Source: an uncultured Aquimarina sp. (lineage in GTDB: Bacteria; Bacteroidota; Bacteroidia; Flavobacteriales; Flavobacteriaceae). From it: 64,000 bases of DNA. The notes below the pieces were generated by a model. The model searched no databases and was not told the DNA's origin. It saw nothing but the letters and a program-made list of their open reading frames with translations. This document shows positions 25,188 to 33,119 of this stretch, piece after piece (the stretch's first letter is position 1; each line of letters opens with the position of its first letter). The translations under genes were made by a program, and so were the position numbers. The DNA is taken from NCBI RefSeq assembly GCF_947495315.1, contig NZ_CANLYD010000004.1, positions 310,001-374,000 of the forward strand, written 5' to 3'.

Positions 25188-26597
25188 TTAAAAATCTATT
25201 GAAAGACCAGTTTGAATAGTAAAGTATAACGGTTTATAACTTCCGGAGTTTTTACTTGCATTGCTCAATTGATATTTAACTAGTGGTTCTACATTAAAAT
25301 ATATATTCTTAAGCAGACGATACCTAAGATTAGAACCGAAATTTATACTTGTATTTGTTGATTCTATAGCATCACTCATTCCTAGACCAAAATCATTAGA
25401 ACCTGAATGTATGGTAATATTATTTTTTTGTGCAATTAAAAAGCCCATACCACCGAGGACAGACCAACTAAATCTTTTATCTATAATCCTATAACCTAGT
25501 TCTAAGGATAACTCGTGATAATGAAGTTTTTGTGTAAGGTCGACAGTTTCTTGATTTGTGATACTCTGAATAATTGTATTAGGTACAAGTATATCTGCAT
25601 CCGAAAGAACACTTGAGAGCTCGTCACTAACTATATCATTTACTTTAGAACTTATTTTTATATTATTGTAACCAGCTCTTATACTAACTTTGTCATTGAC
25701 GTAACCAGTTAATACAGCTCCGTAATTCAATGTGAAACTTCCTTTTTCTTTAATGTTCGATAATCTATCGCTAATCAATGAACCATTCATAGGGAATGTA
25801 TAGGTTGGGGTTATATGAACTCCAAAATTTAACTTGTCAAATATTTTATTTTTTATTGGATTCAAAAATATTAATGTGTCTTTAGAAGGTTTTTTAAGGT
25901 TTTTTTCTTTTTGGTCAATGGTTGTAATAAGTAGTGTATCGTTTTTTATTTTTTCTATACTGTCAGAAATAACAATGTGTTTTAGTTTACCTGAGATTGT
26001 GGTATCATTTGATGTTTTGTGTTTAAAGATCTCTGTTGTTTTATTTTTGATTTCCAGATCTTTAGTTTTAGAAACTTTATTTTTTGCCGAAGTAGGATTG
26101 TCATCAATTGTAGCTATTTTTTTATCATTTTTAGAATCTACGTTATTTGCTAACTTGTAGTTTGTAGATCTATTTTCCTGAGATGTATTTAACTTCTTTT
26201 CTTGAGTTTTATATGAGTCAGATTTTACAGTATTGAGTTTAGTAGTATCTTTTATTTCTTTTTCAGAATCTGCTATTTTATCAATATTAGTGAAAGTTTC
26301 TTTTTGGTTGTTAGTAATGATCTCATCGCATTTTTCACTCTGTTCTTGATGAGTAATGGAATCTATGTTTTGCGGTTTATTAATATTTGTTGAATCCTTA
26401 AATGTATATACTCCTATAATCGTTAATGTTATCAATAGAGCAGTAATACTGGTTAATTGTAACCAATAAAAACCTTTAGAATCTTCTTCTTTATCCAATG
26501 CTGTTTCGATATCATTCCAAATGAGGTTATTAGGAGATTTTTTAAAGTCTCTTAATTGCTCCTTGAACGCTTTTCCTATGTCTTTTTTATTATCCAT
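25188..26597 (-). CDS. Anti-sigma-like membrane protein fused to an outer-membrane beta-barrel
   Basis: A 469-residue protein. Residues 1-42 are a charged cytoplasmic segment (KDIGKAFKEQLRDFKKSP), then one membrane helix (about 44-66). A low-complexity linker rich in Lys, Asp, Asn, Ser and Thr follows (about 67-245). The C-terminal part is strand-rich (about 250-469, e.g. FGVHITPTYTFP, VSIRAGYNNIKIS, HELSLELGYRI) and ends FTIQTGLSIDF, a typical barrel end. It overlaps the ECF sigma gene by 8 bp, which supports an anti-sigma role for the N-terminus. Such fusions could carry a signal from the outer membrane to the sigma factor in one chain. Confidence 0.75.
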   Translation of the reverse strand: MDNKKDIGKAFKEQLRDFKKSPNNLIWNDIETALDKEEDSKGFYWLQLTSITALLITLTIIGVYTFKDSTNINKPQNIDSITHQEQSEKCDEIITNNQKETFTNIDKIADSEKEIKDTTKLNTVKSDSYKTQEKKLNTSQENRSTNYKLANNVDSKNDKKIATIDDNPTSAKNKVSKTKDLEIKNKTTEIFKHKTSNDTTISGKLKHIVISDSIEKIKNDTLLITTIDQKEKNLKKPSKDTLIFLNPIKNKIFDKLNFGVHITPTYTFPMNGSLISDRLSNIKEKGSFTLNYGAVLTGYVNDKVSIRAGYNNIKISSKVNDIVSDELSSVLSDADILVPNTIIQSITNQETVDLTQKLHYHELSLELGYRIIDKRFSWSVLGGMGFLIAQKNNITIHSGSNDFGLGMSDAIESTNTSINFGSNLRYRLLKNIYFNVEPLVKYQLSNASKNSGSYKPLYFTIQTGLSIDF

Positions 26598-27150
26598 TAC
26601 TTACCGCCATTTTTTTTTGATGATCATTCTGCTGCTTCATCATAATTCTGGTTTTTAATAATGTTTTTGCTCTATGTAAATTGGATTTTGATGTTCCTTC
26701 AGAAATTTTTAACATGTTGGATATCTCTTTATGAGAATAATCATCTAGTTCATACAAGCTAAAAACTAGTTTATATTGAGTTGGTAATTCTTGTATGAAT
26801 GATAATAACTCGTCAATAGAAAAATTAAAAATATCTGTTTCAACGTTGGTGTCAGAGATTAATTCTTCTTTTAAGGGTGTGTTGATGAATAGGTCATTCT
26901 TGTATCGATCTATTGCTTTATTAATAGTTATTCTTTTCATCCATCCTTCAAAAGAGCCCTTAAAATTGTATTGATTAATTTTTTTAAATATTGTCAGAAA
27001 TGAATCTTGTAAAATATCTTCTGCTTCATCAAAGTTTTTACAATATTTTAAACACAAAGGGAATAGTATATCCTTATAGGCATAAAACAATTCGCTTTGC
27101 GCCTCTCTGTTATTCTTCTTACATTTTTTAATTAGCTCTCTATTATCCAA
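26590..27150 (-). CDS. ECF-type RNA polymerase sigma factor
   Basis: A 186-residue sigma factor. Region 2 holds FDEAEDILQDSFLTIFKKI and GSFEGWMKRITINKAIDRYK. Region 4 holds LPTQYKLVFSLYELDDYSHKEISNMLKISEGTSKSNLHRAKTLLK (given as joined parts of the domain). No region 3 is present, as expected for ECF factors. The start codon is 43 bp downstream of a promoter with AACCTTTT and GTCTA elements (27193-27216) that recurs before the lipoprotein gene at 28421, so autoregulation is likely. The barrel/anti-sigma gene overlaps its 3' end by 8 bp. Confidence 0.88.
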   Translation of the reverse strand: MDNRELIKKCKKNNREAQSELFYAYKDILFPLCLKYCKNFDEAEDILQDSFLTIFKKINQYNFKGSFEGWMKRITINKAIDRYKNDLFINTPLKEELISDTNVETDIFNFSIDELLSFIQELPTQYKLVFSLYELDDYSHKEISNMLKISEGTSKSNLHRAKTLLKTRIMMKQQNDHQKKMAVSNG

Positions 27151-27192
27151 TAGATTGTAATTTTATTTTTTTTATATTATTAGTTACTCATC

Positions 27193-27220
27193 TAGACTGA
27201 AACTTATGAAAAGGTTGCGT
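27193..27220 (-). promoter_or_regulatory. Putative ECF promoter of the sigma/anti-sigma operon
   Basis: On the minus strand ACGCAACCTTTT ends at 27209, then 11 nt, then GTCTA at 27197-27193. The start codon is 43 bp downstream. The same elements and the same 11-nt spacing occur at 28451-28478. Confidence 0.55.
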
Positions 27221-27383
27221 CAAATTATGATTTTTTTAAAATAAGTTGCCGGAAGCATTTTTTCGACAATTGATTTTTCAAAATATACACAGAATAAGTA
27301 GACAATTGAGTCTAATTACTCTTTGATATTATTGATTATTATAGAAACTATTAGGTTAATTCTATACGATCAGGTATGTAATA

Positions 27384-28421
27384 CTATTTATTATCACTAC
27401 ATGTTTCCTCTAACAATACAATCCTTGAGATTTGCGAAACTTCGGTTATAGTATTGTTTATAAGAACAAAAATGATTTGTGGGTTCGCTACATTGTTATA
27501 TCCATTTGTTGGTAACTGGTTTATTTGTTGAGTCGCATCATCCATAGTGGAATAGAATGTTAATTCTAGGTTTGGAATTTCGGTTTCTTCTCTGAATGAA
27601 GTTATGCAATCTATATAATTATCAAACACGAACTGTGTTTCCTCTTCATTATCGGATTCACATTCTCTGAATTCTACATAGTCGCAATTATTTTCAATAT
27701 TGCAGTTTTTTTCTATTATAAAACTATCCTCTTGATTTGTTATTTTTATAGTATTTTCATTAATTATCTCAGCTTCCCAATCAAAATTCCAATCTTCAGC
27801 AACAGAAGAATCTCCTTCTACGCGGATATTAACGTGTAATTGTTCTTCAATGAATAAGGAAATCCAAGATACTCTATACGCGTTTCCGTTGTGGTAAAAA
27901 ACACCAGTTCCATCATCATAGAAATCCAGTAGTGAGTTGTCATATTGATCGTTTTCGGTTTGAGATTCTATCTCCCAAACACAGTTTGGTTCTTCTAATA
28001 AATTATTACAGTATAAAATAATTTGATCATCTATACATGCTCCTATTGCTTCTTTTAGTCCAAAATTACTATTAATACTAATCGAGTTTCCATCTGCGGT
28101 AGTCCCAGAAATAGGATAGCTTAAGCTAATCGAATTTTCTTCTGGTATTTGCCCTAAAAGTTGGGTGAATTCGATATTGTTATTTATTATTTGACTATCC
28201 GAGATAGCTTCGTTTTCATCGTATAAATAAACATTAAAAGGATAGATAAAAGTTAGACATACCACTTCAGCATTCTCTGGTGCAGTTTCCGAAAGTGTCT
28301 TTAGGTTACTAAATAGTTCTGAATTGACATCTATTTTTTCATTTAGTATGTCAAAAGATTCATTTTCACAGGATGCTAAAATGATGGATAGTACCAATAT
28401 TATTTTTTGTATTGTTTTCAT
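27384..28421 (-). CDS. Hypothetical secreted lipoprotein, ECF-regulated candidate
   Basis: A 345-residue protein with a lipoprotein signal (IILASC, Cys18). The mature part is acidic and Asn/Glu-rich, with about nine cysteines, several in close pairs (CNIENNCDYVEFREC), suggesting disulfides outside the cytoplasm. A middle segment with WEIESQTENDQYDN and FYDDGTGVFYHNG looks like a lipocalin-like strand-rich fold, but that is weak. It is upstream of the ECF sigma gene on the same strand (234-bp gap) and has the same ECF-type promoter 30 bp before its start. The function is unknown. Confidence 0.7.
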   Translation of the reverse strand: MKTIQKIILVLSIILASCENESFDILNEKIDVNSELFSNLKTLSETAPENAEVVCLTFIYPFNVYLYDENEAISDSQIINNNIEFTQLLGQIPEENSISLSYPISGTTADGNSISINSNFGLKEAIGACIDDQIILYCNNLLEEPNCVWEIESQTENDQYDNSLLDFYDDGTGVFYHNGNAYRVSWISLFIEEQLHVNIRVEGDSSVAEDWNFDWEAEIINENTIKITNQEDSFIIEKNCNIENNCDYVEFRECESDNEEETQFVFDNYIDCITSFREETEIPNLELTFYSTMDDATQQINQLPTNGYNNVANPQIIFVLINNTITEVSQISRIVLLEETCSDNK

Positions 28422-28450
28422 AAGTTTAGTTTTGTATTACTTCACCCTTT

Positions 28451-28478
28451 TAGACCTGCAATTCATAAAAGGTTGCGT
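28451..28478 (-). promoter_or_regulatory. Putative ECF promoter of the lipoprotein gene
   Basis: On the minus strand ACGCAACCTTTT ends at 28467, then 11 nt, then GTCTA at 28455-28451. It lies 30 bp upstream of the ATG at 28421. The core elements and spacing match 27193-27220. Confidence 0.55.
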
Positions 28479-28524
28479 AAGGCATAAGAAAAATGTTTAT
28501 TATAAGAACTAAACCGTACGTTAT

Positions 28525-28599
28525 TTGCGATTTTCGCAAAAAAATAATTTTCTATTCGCGATTATCACTTTCTGTCTTGTAATTATCACAATAGTTTTG
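28525..28599 (+). promoter_or_regulatory. Operator pair and -7 box of the surface-repeat gene
   Basis: Site 1 is the perfect palindrome TTGCGATTTTCGCAA (28525-28539). Site 2 TCGCGATTATCACTT (28556-28570) starts 31 bp later. A third site TTGTAATTATCACAA is at 28577-28591. The -7 box TAGTTTTG begins at 28592, 36 bp after the site 2 start. The start codon is at 28627. Confidence 0.62.
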
Positions 28600-28626
28600 A
28601 CCTGTAGAATTTTTAAAACAAGAAAA

Positions 28627-29355
28627 ATGAAAAACAAAATTGTAATATTAGTGATGCTGTTCTTTACAATAATAACTTTTGGACAGGAACGTAAATTAGA
28701 TGCTATTTCAGGAAAAGTGAAGTCATTTAGTTTTTCTCCTATTCATTCTAATGTATCACAAGTCAATGGATTGGTATTAGGGGTTGGACATTATGAGAAC
28801 AGAAATATAGAACACCAAAGAATCAATGGGGTTAATATAGATGTAATTCATCCTGCTCCATTATTATTAATGACTTTTGGCTTAGAGATACCTTTTAAGT
28901 TATTACCTGTAGGTTTAACGTATAAGAATAGTACTGGGATCCATGCTCTAGACAGCAATAATGAATCTAAAAAAGTTAAATTATCAATGAATGGATTAAA
29001 CTTAAGCGTTGGTGGGTTTTATGAAGGAACGGATTTTAGTGGCTTAAATGTATCTTTAATATCCGTAGTTAATAATTTAAGCGGAGTATCCATAGCTCCT
29101 ATTGTAAATGGTTCAGAGGTTTTTAATGGAGCTCAAGTTTCAGCCCTAGCTAATATTTCTGCAAGTGGTAATGGTTTACAGGTTGCAATCTCAAACGTTG
29201 CAGGAAAATTTAATGGCATTCAGGTGGGGTTGTTTAATAAAAGTATGGATCAAAGAGGTTTTCAATTTGGTCTTTGGAATAGAAATGCCAGAAGATCTTT
29301 GCCATTTATCAACTGGCAATTTTCTAAAAAGAAAGTAAAATCTAAAACATCTTAA
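28627..29355 (+). CDS. Secreted surface-repeat protein (LA_2272-like)
   Basis: The ATG at 28627 (MKNKIVILVMLFFTI) gives 242 residues with a signal peptide ending near TFGQ; an upstream TTG reading would include operator DNA. The C-terminal half has imperfect repeats of about 18-22 residues with Asn-Gly turns: NLSGVSIAPIVNGSEVFNGAQVSALAN, then GNGLQVAISNVAGKFNGIQVGLFN, then FQFGLWNRNARR, each given in part. This pattern resembles the LA_2272-type surface repeat. It is probably an outer-membrane or surface protein. The next gene starts 2 bp after its stop. No ligand is known. Confidence 0.68.
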   Translation: MKNKIVILVMLFFTIITFGQERKLDAISGKVKSFSFSPIHSNVSQVNGLVLGVGHYENRNIEHQRINGVNIDVIHPAPLLLMTFGLEIPFKLLPVGLTYKNSTGIHALDSNNESKKVKLSMNGLNLSVGGFYEGTDFSGLNVSLISVVNNLSGVSIAPIVNGSEVFNGAQVSALANISASGNGLQVAISNVAGKFNGIQVGLFNKSMDQRGFQFGLWNRNARRSLPFINWQFSKKKVKSKTS

Positions 29356-29357
29356 TT

Positions 29358-29744
29358 ATGCAAATCACTAGCAACTTAAGCATCGAAGGGGACTATGGAT
29401 TCGAAGCTTTTTACGTACTTACTGGAGACTTGGTTGGTCTTATTCCAATAAAAGAAAAATTATATACGCGTATTAAACTAATGGATAAGGAAACCTTAAA
29501 AATTAGTTTAATGAAATCAGAAACCCAAAGGATTACTAAATATGTAAAAGGATCACTTAAGGATGGGATTTTTAGTATTTCATCAAGTAATAGAGTAATC
29601 TCAATATTGTCATTTATCAAACATTGGCGAACTCAAAAAATAAATGTACGCTCGGGTAAAGAACAATTATTAGTTTTTTTATCAAAAACTGGAAAAGTAC
29701 AACTTGGAGTTTTTAGGGATATTACTTCGCGTAAGAAAAAATAA
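29358..29744 (+). CDS. Hypothetical soluble protein, 128 residues
   Basis: It starts 2 bp after the surface-repeat gene and is surely co-transcribed with it. It has no signal peptide or membrane segment. The sequence is basic and strand-rich (LYTRIKLMDKETLKISLMK, GKEQLLVFLSKTGKVQLGVF), ending in a Lys/Arg tail (RDITSRKKK). I do not recognise the family. A rho-independent terminator follows at 29758-29804, so this two-gene unit ends before the desaturases. A cytoplasmic accessory role for the secreted partner is possible but cannot be shown. Confidence 0.6.
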   Translation: MQITSNLSIEGDYGFEAFYVLTGDLVGLIPIKEKLYTRIKLMDKETLKISLMKSETQRITKYVKGSLKDGIFSISSSNRVISILSFIKHWRTQKINVRSGKEQLLVFLSKTGKVQLGVFRDITSRKKK

Positions 29745-29757
29745 TATTCAAGGAATG

Positions 29758-29804
29758 ATACTAACTCGAAGAAGCATCATCTTAATCTTCGAGTAGTATT
29801 TTTT
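29758..29804 (+). terminator. Rho-independent terminator
   Basis: A stem of about 14 bp with one bulge (29758-29772 with 29786-29799), followed by a run of T to 29804. It lies 14 bp after the stop at 29744. Confidence 0.75.
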
Positions 29805-29914
29805 GTTTATCAAACTAACCATACTAATAAATAAGTGTTACGATCGAGATGCCAAAGCAAATGTCTTTGGTTATCACGCTACTATTGATATGTCAAATTT
29901 TAAAAGAAATAATT

Positions 29915-31012
29915 ATGAAAAAAATAAAGTTTTCTAAAGATGAAGGCTCAGAATTTTATAAGGAACTTAATGAACGAATCAGGAATTATTTTGAAAGTAA
30001 TCGTATAGGTAGAACCGGAAATAGAAAGATGATTTTTAAAATAGTCTTGTATTTTACATTGGTGGTTTTATTTTATTTTTTGATGCTCACTTCATCAAAT
30101 ATAGTAACATTCTTCGTTTTCTATATTGGTTTAGGTATATCTGTATTATTAAATGCATTTAATGTTTCTCACGATGCAGCGCATGGAGTCGCTGTAAAAA
30201 GTAAATTTTGGAATAAGCTTTTATTCCAATTGAGTTTTAACCTGCAGGGGAATAATGCATATGTATGGGGTAAAAATCATAATGAATCTCATCATTTGTA
30301 TACTAATATAGAAGGAAGTGATATAGATGTTCTTAATAATCCTCTTGTAAGAATGACAATTGGCCAAGATTTGCAATGGTATCATAGATTCCAGTATTTA
30401 TATGTTCCTTTTTTATATTTGTTCTATTCTCTTAATTGGTTTTTATTTAGAGAGTTTTTAATGATTTTTAATCGCTCTAGCAGAACGATTAAAGTTACTA
30501 TTCCTGCTTGGGAGGTTATCAAACTTATCTTTTTCAAGATAGCTTACATTACTTACATGATTGTGGTTCCGAGCATCCTATTGCCGTTTGGTTGGGAATA
30601 TATTTTGGCTGCATTTCTATTAAATCATTTCTTGGTGTCCATAATATTCACAGCAGTGTTAGGAGTATCGCATCTATCTGACTATGTGGCCCATCCTGAG
30701 CCCGATTCAAATGGGAAACTTGCTATGAGTTGGCCTAAATTACAGATGTGTACTTCTGTTGATTATAATGTGGATAGTACTTTTTTAAATTGGGTGTTAG
30801 GTGGTTTTAATGCGCATGCATTACATCATTTATTGCCTAATATCTGTCATATACATTATATAAAACTACTACCGATATTCAGAGAAGTGGCAAAAAAGCA
30901 TCAAGTAGAATATATGGAGATGTCTTATGCCGAGGCTTTAAGATCGCATTTTAGGTTTTTAAAAAAAATGGGGACACAATTAGCATTTAAACCGGTTAGT
31001 TATGAAATCTAA
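29915..31012 (+). CDS. Membrane fatty acid desaturase, first of an overlapping pair
   Basis: The ATG at 29915 (MKKIKFSKDEG) gives 365 residues. It has the three histidine boxes of membrane di-iron desaturases: HDAAHG (about residue 88), HNESHH (about 124) and HALHH (about 303). Four to five hydrophobic segments separate them. Residues 1-35 (FYKELNERIRNYFESNRIGRTGNRK) match the N-terminus of the desaturase at 54504, so the two are paralogues. It introduces double bonds into acyl chains at the membrane; the position is unknown. The second desaturase gene overlaps its 3' end by 11 bp. Confidence 0.85.
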   Translation: MKKIKFSKDEGSEFYKELNERIRNYFESNRIGRTGNRKMIFKIVLYFTLVVLFYFLMLTSSNIVTFFVFYIGLGISVLLNAFNVSHDAAHGVAVKSKFWNKLLFQLSFNLQGNNAYVWGKNHNESHHLYTNIEGSDIDVLNNPLVRMTIGQDLQWYHRFQYLYVPFLYLFYSLNWFLFREFLMIFNRSSRTIKVTIPAWEVIKLIFFKIAYITYMIVVPSILLPFGWEYILAAFLLNHFLVSIIFTAVLGVSHLSDYVAHPEPDSNGKLAMSWPKLQMCTSVDYNVDSTFLNWVLGGFNAHALHHLLPNICHIHYIKLLPIFREVAKKHQVEYMEMSYAEALRSHFRFLKKMGTQLAFKPVSYEI

Positions 31013-32057
31013 ACATATTTATAATCAATCTCATACAGAGTTATTCCTTTCGATTCAGAAGGAGATTAACCAGAAATTGAATTTTTGTACGAATCGATTT
31101 AAAAGCAGAATTATATTAAAAGGTGTAATTTACTTTGTCTTAACTCTTATTGCTTGTATAAGTATTTATAGTGTAAACCATCCGTTTCTGTTAGTTATAG
31201 CTTATGTAGCATTCGGTCTGATTTCATTGCTATTTGCTTTTAATTTTGCCCACGACTTTTCGCATAATACTATTTTTAGTAGTAAAAAACTGAATCATAA
31301 TTGTTTTGTGTTGCTCTATACTATAGTAGGTGCACATGCAGAGGCTTGGAAAGATAGGCATGTAAACTCACATCACCACGCACCAAATGTAGAAGGATAT
31401 GATACAGATCTAGAGATTACAAACCTCATTAGAGTAGTTCCCGGTTCACGGATCAAATGGTTTCATAAGTTTCAGCATTATTATGCGCCGCTTTTATACA
31501 CTACATATTCTTTGTTTTGGGTATTTATCAAAGATTTTAAAATTTTCTTTAGTAAAACAATTACCGGAAAAACTAAAACTACACGATATAAGATTTCTTT
31601 TTGGTGTCAGAAAATATTTTATATATCATATTTATTAGTAGTACCATTGATGTTTATTGATCAAGAGTGGTATTGGATTTTTACAGGATTCATAATGATG
31701 CATTTAGTGCAATCCTTGTTTTTATTGTTTACCTTTTTTATGACACATCATATTGAGGGTGTTTTTTATCCTGAAACTGATGATTTCGGTTTTATAAGAA
31801 CTTCATGGCTTATGAATCAAATACAAAGTTCTAACGATTTTTATCCATTTAGTAGTTTGGCGAATTTCATTTTTGGAGGATTCAATAATCATATTGCACA
31901 TCATTTATTCCCTCATATTCATCATGTCTATTATCCGAAACTTAATAAGATTCTGTATGAGATTTTAAATGATAATCACATAGTTCCTAACCAAACATCA
32001 TATTTGGGAGGAGTGATTTCGCATTTATCTCACTTAAGAGTATTAGGAAGAGGATAG
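31002..32057 (+). CDS. Membrane fatty acid desaturase, second of an overlapping pair
   Basis: A 351-residue paralogue of the preceding gene, starting 11 bp inside it. Histidine boxes: HDFSHN (about residue 86), HVNSHHH (about 120) and HIAHH (about 294), with FPHIHHVYY after the last. The N-terminus also has the short basic helix (LFLSIQKEINQKLNFC). Membrane segments match the family. The late box region FGGFNNHIAHHLFP parallels GGFNAHALHHLLP in its partner. The pair may act in sequence or as a heteromer, but nothing proves it. A terminator follows at 32092-32121. Confidence 0.85.
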   Translation: MKSKHIYNQSHTELFLSIQKEINQKLNFCTNRFKSRIILKGVIYFVLTLIACISIYSVNHPFLLVIAYVAFGLISLLFAFNFAHDFSHNTIFSSKKLNHNCFVLLYTIVGAHAEAWKDRHVNSHHHAPNVEGYDTDLEITNLIRVVPGSRIKWFHKFQHYYAPLLYTTYSLFWVFIKDFKIFFSKTITGKTKTTRYKISFWCQKIFYISYLLVVPLMFIDQEWYWIFTGFIMMHLVQSLFLLFTFFMTHHIEGVFYPETDDFGFIRTSWLMNQIQSSNDFYPFSSLANFIFGGFNNHIAHHLFPHIHHVYYPKLNKILYEILNDNHIVPNQTSYLGGVISHLSHLRVLGRG

Positions 32058-32091
32058 AAGAAGAGATGATGAGAATAATAATTGAGATAGG

Positions 32092-32121
32092 CACCTTCGA
32101 AAAAGCGGAGGTGTTTTTTTT
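32092..32121 (+). terminator. Rho-independent terminator after the desaturase pair
   Basis: Stem CACCTTCG (32092-32099) with CGGAGGTG (32106-32113), one mismatch, then eight T (32114-32121). Confidence 0.85.
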
Positions 32122-32136
32122 GTCTCAATGTTTTAC

Positions 32137-32211
32137 TTGTGATTATTGCAATGTTAAAATTTTACAGTTGCAATTTTAGCAATTGCAATTGGTGTTTAGC
32201 CAGTATGTTTG
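32137..32211 (+). promoter_or_regulatory. Operator pair and -7 box before the gene at 32242
   Basis: Site 1 TTGTGATTATTGCAA (32137-32151) and site 2 TTGCAATTTTAGCAA (32168-32182) start 31 bp apart. The -7 box TATGTTTG begins at 32204, 36 bp after the site 2 start. The start codon follows 30 bp later. Confidence 0.62.
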
Positions 32212-32241
32212 GGTCACTAAACAATTTTAAAATTTTTAAAA

Positions 32242-32961
32242 ATGAGAAAATTAATTAAAACATTTATCTTGTTATTGTGTATTTCTAAATGTGGATATGG
32301 CCAGGATGTAAAAAATATTACAAAACAAAAGAAGGGTAAAAAACCAATAGCCTTTACTAATGGATTTAGTATGGTAGTAAGTGATAAAAGTGATGAATTA
32401 GATGTTTATGCTGGTATAATGATGGAACGAAAAAATGGATGGGGTTATGGATTTGATTTTACCAAATCGGCGTATACGCCAGAAAGTGTTCAGCGGATCC
32501 CACCAATCAACGAGATAGAAAACTTTGATGGTGCTGAATTGCCTGAAGGAACTGATATTAGGTTTCCGTACTCAGAAAAAAGAGACAATAGATTATATTC
32601 TTTATCACCTAATGTGTTTAAATCCTTTACGCTCAATAAAAGTAAGTCTTTGAAATTCATTATAATGGGTGGGCCTTCTATAATATACAGTGAAGATTAT
32701 GAGTATAAAGCTAAGTTTTCTCCTGCTTCTTCCTGTGGATTTGGAGGATTTTGTTTTCCTGGAGGATCTTCTGATCCATCATTAGATTATAAAAGAAGTA
32801 AGGAAAGTAAGAAGTTAATTTTTGGCGGATTTTCAAAAGTATCTTTAAGATATACATTTAATAGGGTAGTAGGCTTAGAATTTTCTGGATATGGTAATCT
32901 AAATGGAGTGAAAAGCGTGTATGGATTGCAATTTGGAGTTGTGTTGGGAAGACTCTTTTAA
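32242..32961 (+). CDS. Outer-membrane-type hypothetical protein
   Basis: A 239-residue protein. The signal peptide (residues 1-21) ends CGYGQ. The mature part has paired beta strands (SMVVSDKSDELDVYAGIMM, WGYGFDFTKSAYTP, LKFIIMGGPSIIYS, VVGLEFSGYGNLN) and ends with FGVVLGRLF, a terminal Phe typical of barrels. A Gly/Ser/Cys loop (SSCGFGGFCFPGGSS, about residues 165-180) could carry a disulfide. Its promoter has the 31-bp operator pair and TAnnTTTG box shared with the 28627 and 33120 genes. No named family is recognised. Confidence 0.68.
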   Translation: MRKLIKTFILLLCISKCGYGQDVKNITKQKKGKKPIAFTNGFSMVVSDKSDELDVYAGIMMERKNGWGYGFDFTKSAYTPESVQRIPPINEIENFDGAELPEGTDIRFPYSEKRDNRLYSLSPNVFKSFTLNKSKSLKFIIMGGPSIIYSEDYEYKAKFSPASSCGFGGFCFPGGSSDPSLDYKRSKESKKLIFGGFSKVSLRYTFNRVVGLEFSGYGNLNGVKSVYGLQFGVVLGRLF

Positions 32962-33019
32962 AACACTTTAAGTATATCTAATAATATTTACTAGTGCTTT
33001 TTTATACTATGATTTTTAA

Positions 33020-33094
33020 TTGCGATTATCACAACGATTAGTTTTTATGTACTCATTTTTGACAACTGAAGTTTAAGGATTGCATTTATGTTTG
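33020..33094 (+). promoter_or_regulatory. Operator pair and -7 box before the gene at 33120
   Basis: Site 1 TTGCGATTATCACAA (33020-33034). A weaker site 2 ACTCATTTTTGACAA (33051-33065) starts 31 bp later. The -7 box TATGTTTG begins at 33087, again 36 bp after the site 2 start. TTTGGGG-TACTAAACAA after it resembles the leader before 32242. Confidence 0.58.
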
Positions 33095-33119
33095 GGGTAC
33101 TAAACAAACTTAAATTTTT

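Noticed and set aside
28525..28626. N-terminal extension of the surface-repeat gene
   Set aside because: It starts at TTG inside a perfect operator palindrome; the ATG at 28627 gives a proper signal peptide.
29826..29880. Operator pair before the desaturase at 29915
   Set aside because: A TTGGTTATCACG-like stretch near 29867-29878 matches only the right arm, and no partner site lies 31 bp away.
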